A stretch of 5,983 nucleotides of DNA from Treponema sp. UBA3870. GTDB taxonomy: Bacteria > Spirochaetota > Spirochaetia > Treponematales > Treponemataceae. Below the pieces are notes generated by a model. It had not been told where the DNA came from. It searched no databases and was given only the letters and a program-made list of their open reading frames with translations. The translations under genes were made by a program, and so were the position numbers. The stretch covers positions 1-5,983 of the forward strand of contig DGGQ01000049.1 of NCBI GenBank assembly GCA_002392275.1. The letters are read 5' to 3'. This document shows positions 5,648 to 5,983 of this stretch, in pieces; position 1 is the first letter of the stretch; every line of letters starts with the position of its first letter.

Positions 5648-5983
5648 TGCCTATAAAAATAGATGAAAATCTTCCGGCCAGGTCGGTGCTTGAAAAGGAA
5701 AACATATTCGTTATGACCGAGGGCAGGGCATCCACACAGGAAATCCGTCCGCTCGACATAGCCATAATCAACCTGATGCCAACAAAGATTGCGACAGAGA
5801 CCCAGCTTCTCAGGCTGCTAGGGAACACTCCCCTCCAGATAAACATCCACCTTGTGCAGATGGAAAGCCATGTCTCCAAAAACACGAGCATGGACCATCT
5901 TTCGCGCTTCTACATTCCGTCCAGCGAGATTTTTAAAAACAAGTACGACGGCATGATAATCACGGGCGCGCCGGTGGAGCAGA
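5647..5983 (+). CDS. metA: Homoserine O-acyltransferase MetA, probably acetyl-CoA type (3' end missing)
   Basis: MetA acylates the hydroxyl of L-homoserine, the first committed step of methionine synthesis, in the cytoplasm. The start MPIKIDENLPARSVLEKENIFVM and the block IAIINLMPTKIATETQLLRL (about residues 38-57) identify the family. Lys47 sits at the position of the conserved active-site Lys in E. coli MetA. The window ends after 112 codons (family length about 300), so the catalytic Cys (about 142) and the His/Glu pair are not seen. Residue 111, within TGAPVE, is Glu. In this family Glu at 111 goes with acetyl-CoA use (as in Bacillus cereus) and Gly with succinyl-CoA (as in E. coli), so the product is predicted to be O-acetylhomoserine. 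The start is fixed by GGAGGTG six bases upstream. It is transcribed divergently from the hydrolase-fold gene. No SAM riboswitch could fit in the short leader. Confidence 0.94.
   Translation, partial: MPIKIDENLPARSVLEKENIFVMTEGRASTQEIRPLDIAIINLMPTKIATETQLLRLLGNTPLQINIHLVQMESHVSKNTSMDHLSRFYIPSSEIFKNKYDGMIITGAPVEQ

Overview
The window looks like ordinary bacterial chromosome of moderate G+C content, with one A+T-richer patch at about 2313-3000. My best guess is a host-associated anaerobe of the Treponema type. The grounds are a TrkA/TrkH pair, an acetyl-type MetA, a TrhP-like U32 protein and an LPD3-like phage/ICE-associated domain. No rRNA or marker gene is present, so the taxonomy is a weak inference.

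Layout, left to right. (1) Bases 1-2311, plus strand: the 3' part of trkA (NAD-binding regulatory subunit, cut by the left edge) and a complete trkH (K+ translocating membrane subunit). They overlap by 14 bases and form a Trk potassium-uptake operon. (2) Bases 2313-2873, plus strand: an A+T-rich reading frame starting one base after the trkH stop. It is broken by an in-frame TGA after 21 codons, and its intact 3' part encodes an LPD3-like domain. Its stop codon lies beside the first of three stacked hairpins (2848-2916). (3) Bases 3000-5509, minus strand: a two-gene unit, with an alpha/beta-hydrolase-fold protein upstream and a U32-family protein (tRNA-hydroxylation type) downstream, 14 bases apart. 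(4) Bases 5510-5646: a compact divergent promoter region with two extended -10 elements facing away from each other, followed by a short metA leader that could encode a 17-residue peptide. (5) Bases 5647-5983, plus strand: the first 112 codons of metA, the first committed step of methionine synthesis, cut by the right edge.

The most notable point is that the hydrolase-fold protein keeps the HSL-type fold signatures and the catalytic Asp but has Gly where the nucleophilic Ser should be and Tyr where the catalytic His should be. It is therefore probably a pseudoenzyme. Next come the nonsense-interrupted LPD3 gene with its hairpin cluster, and residue Glu111 of MetA, which predicts acetyl-CoA rather than succinyl-CoA use. 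I see no CRISPR array, tRNA, complete insertion sequence or clear multi-gene novel defence system.
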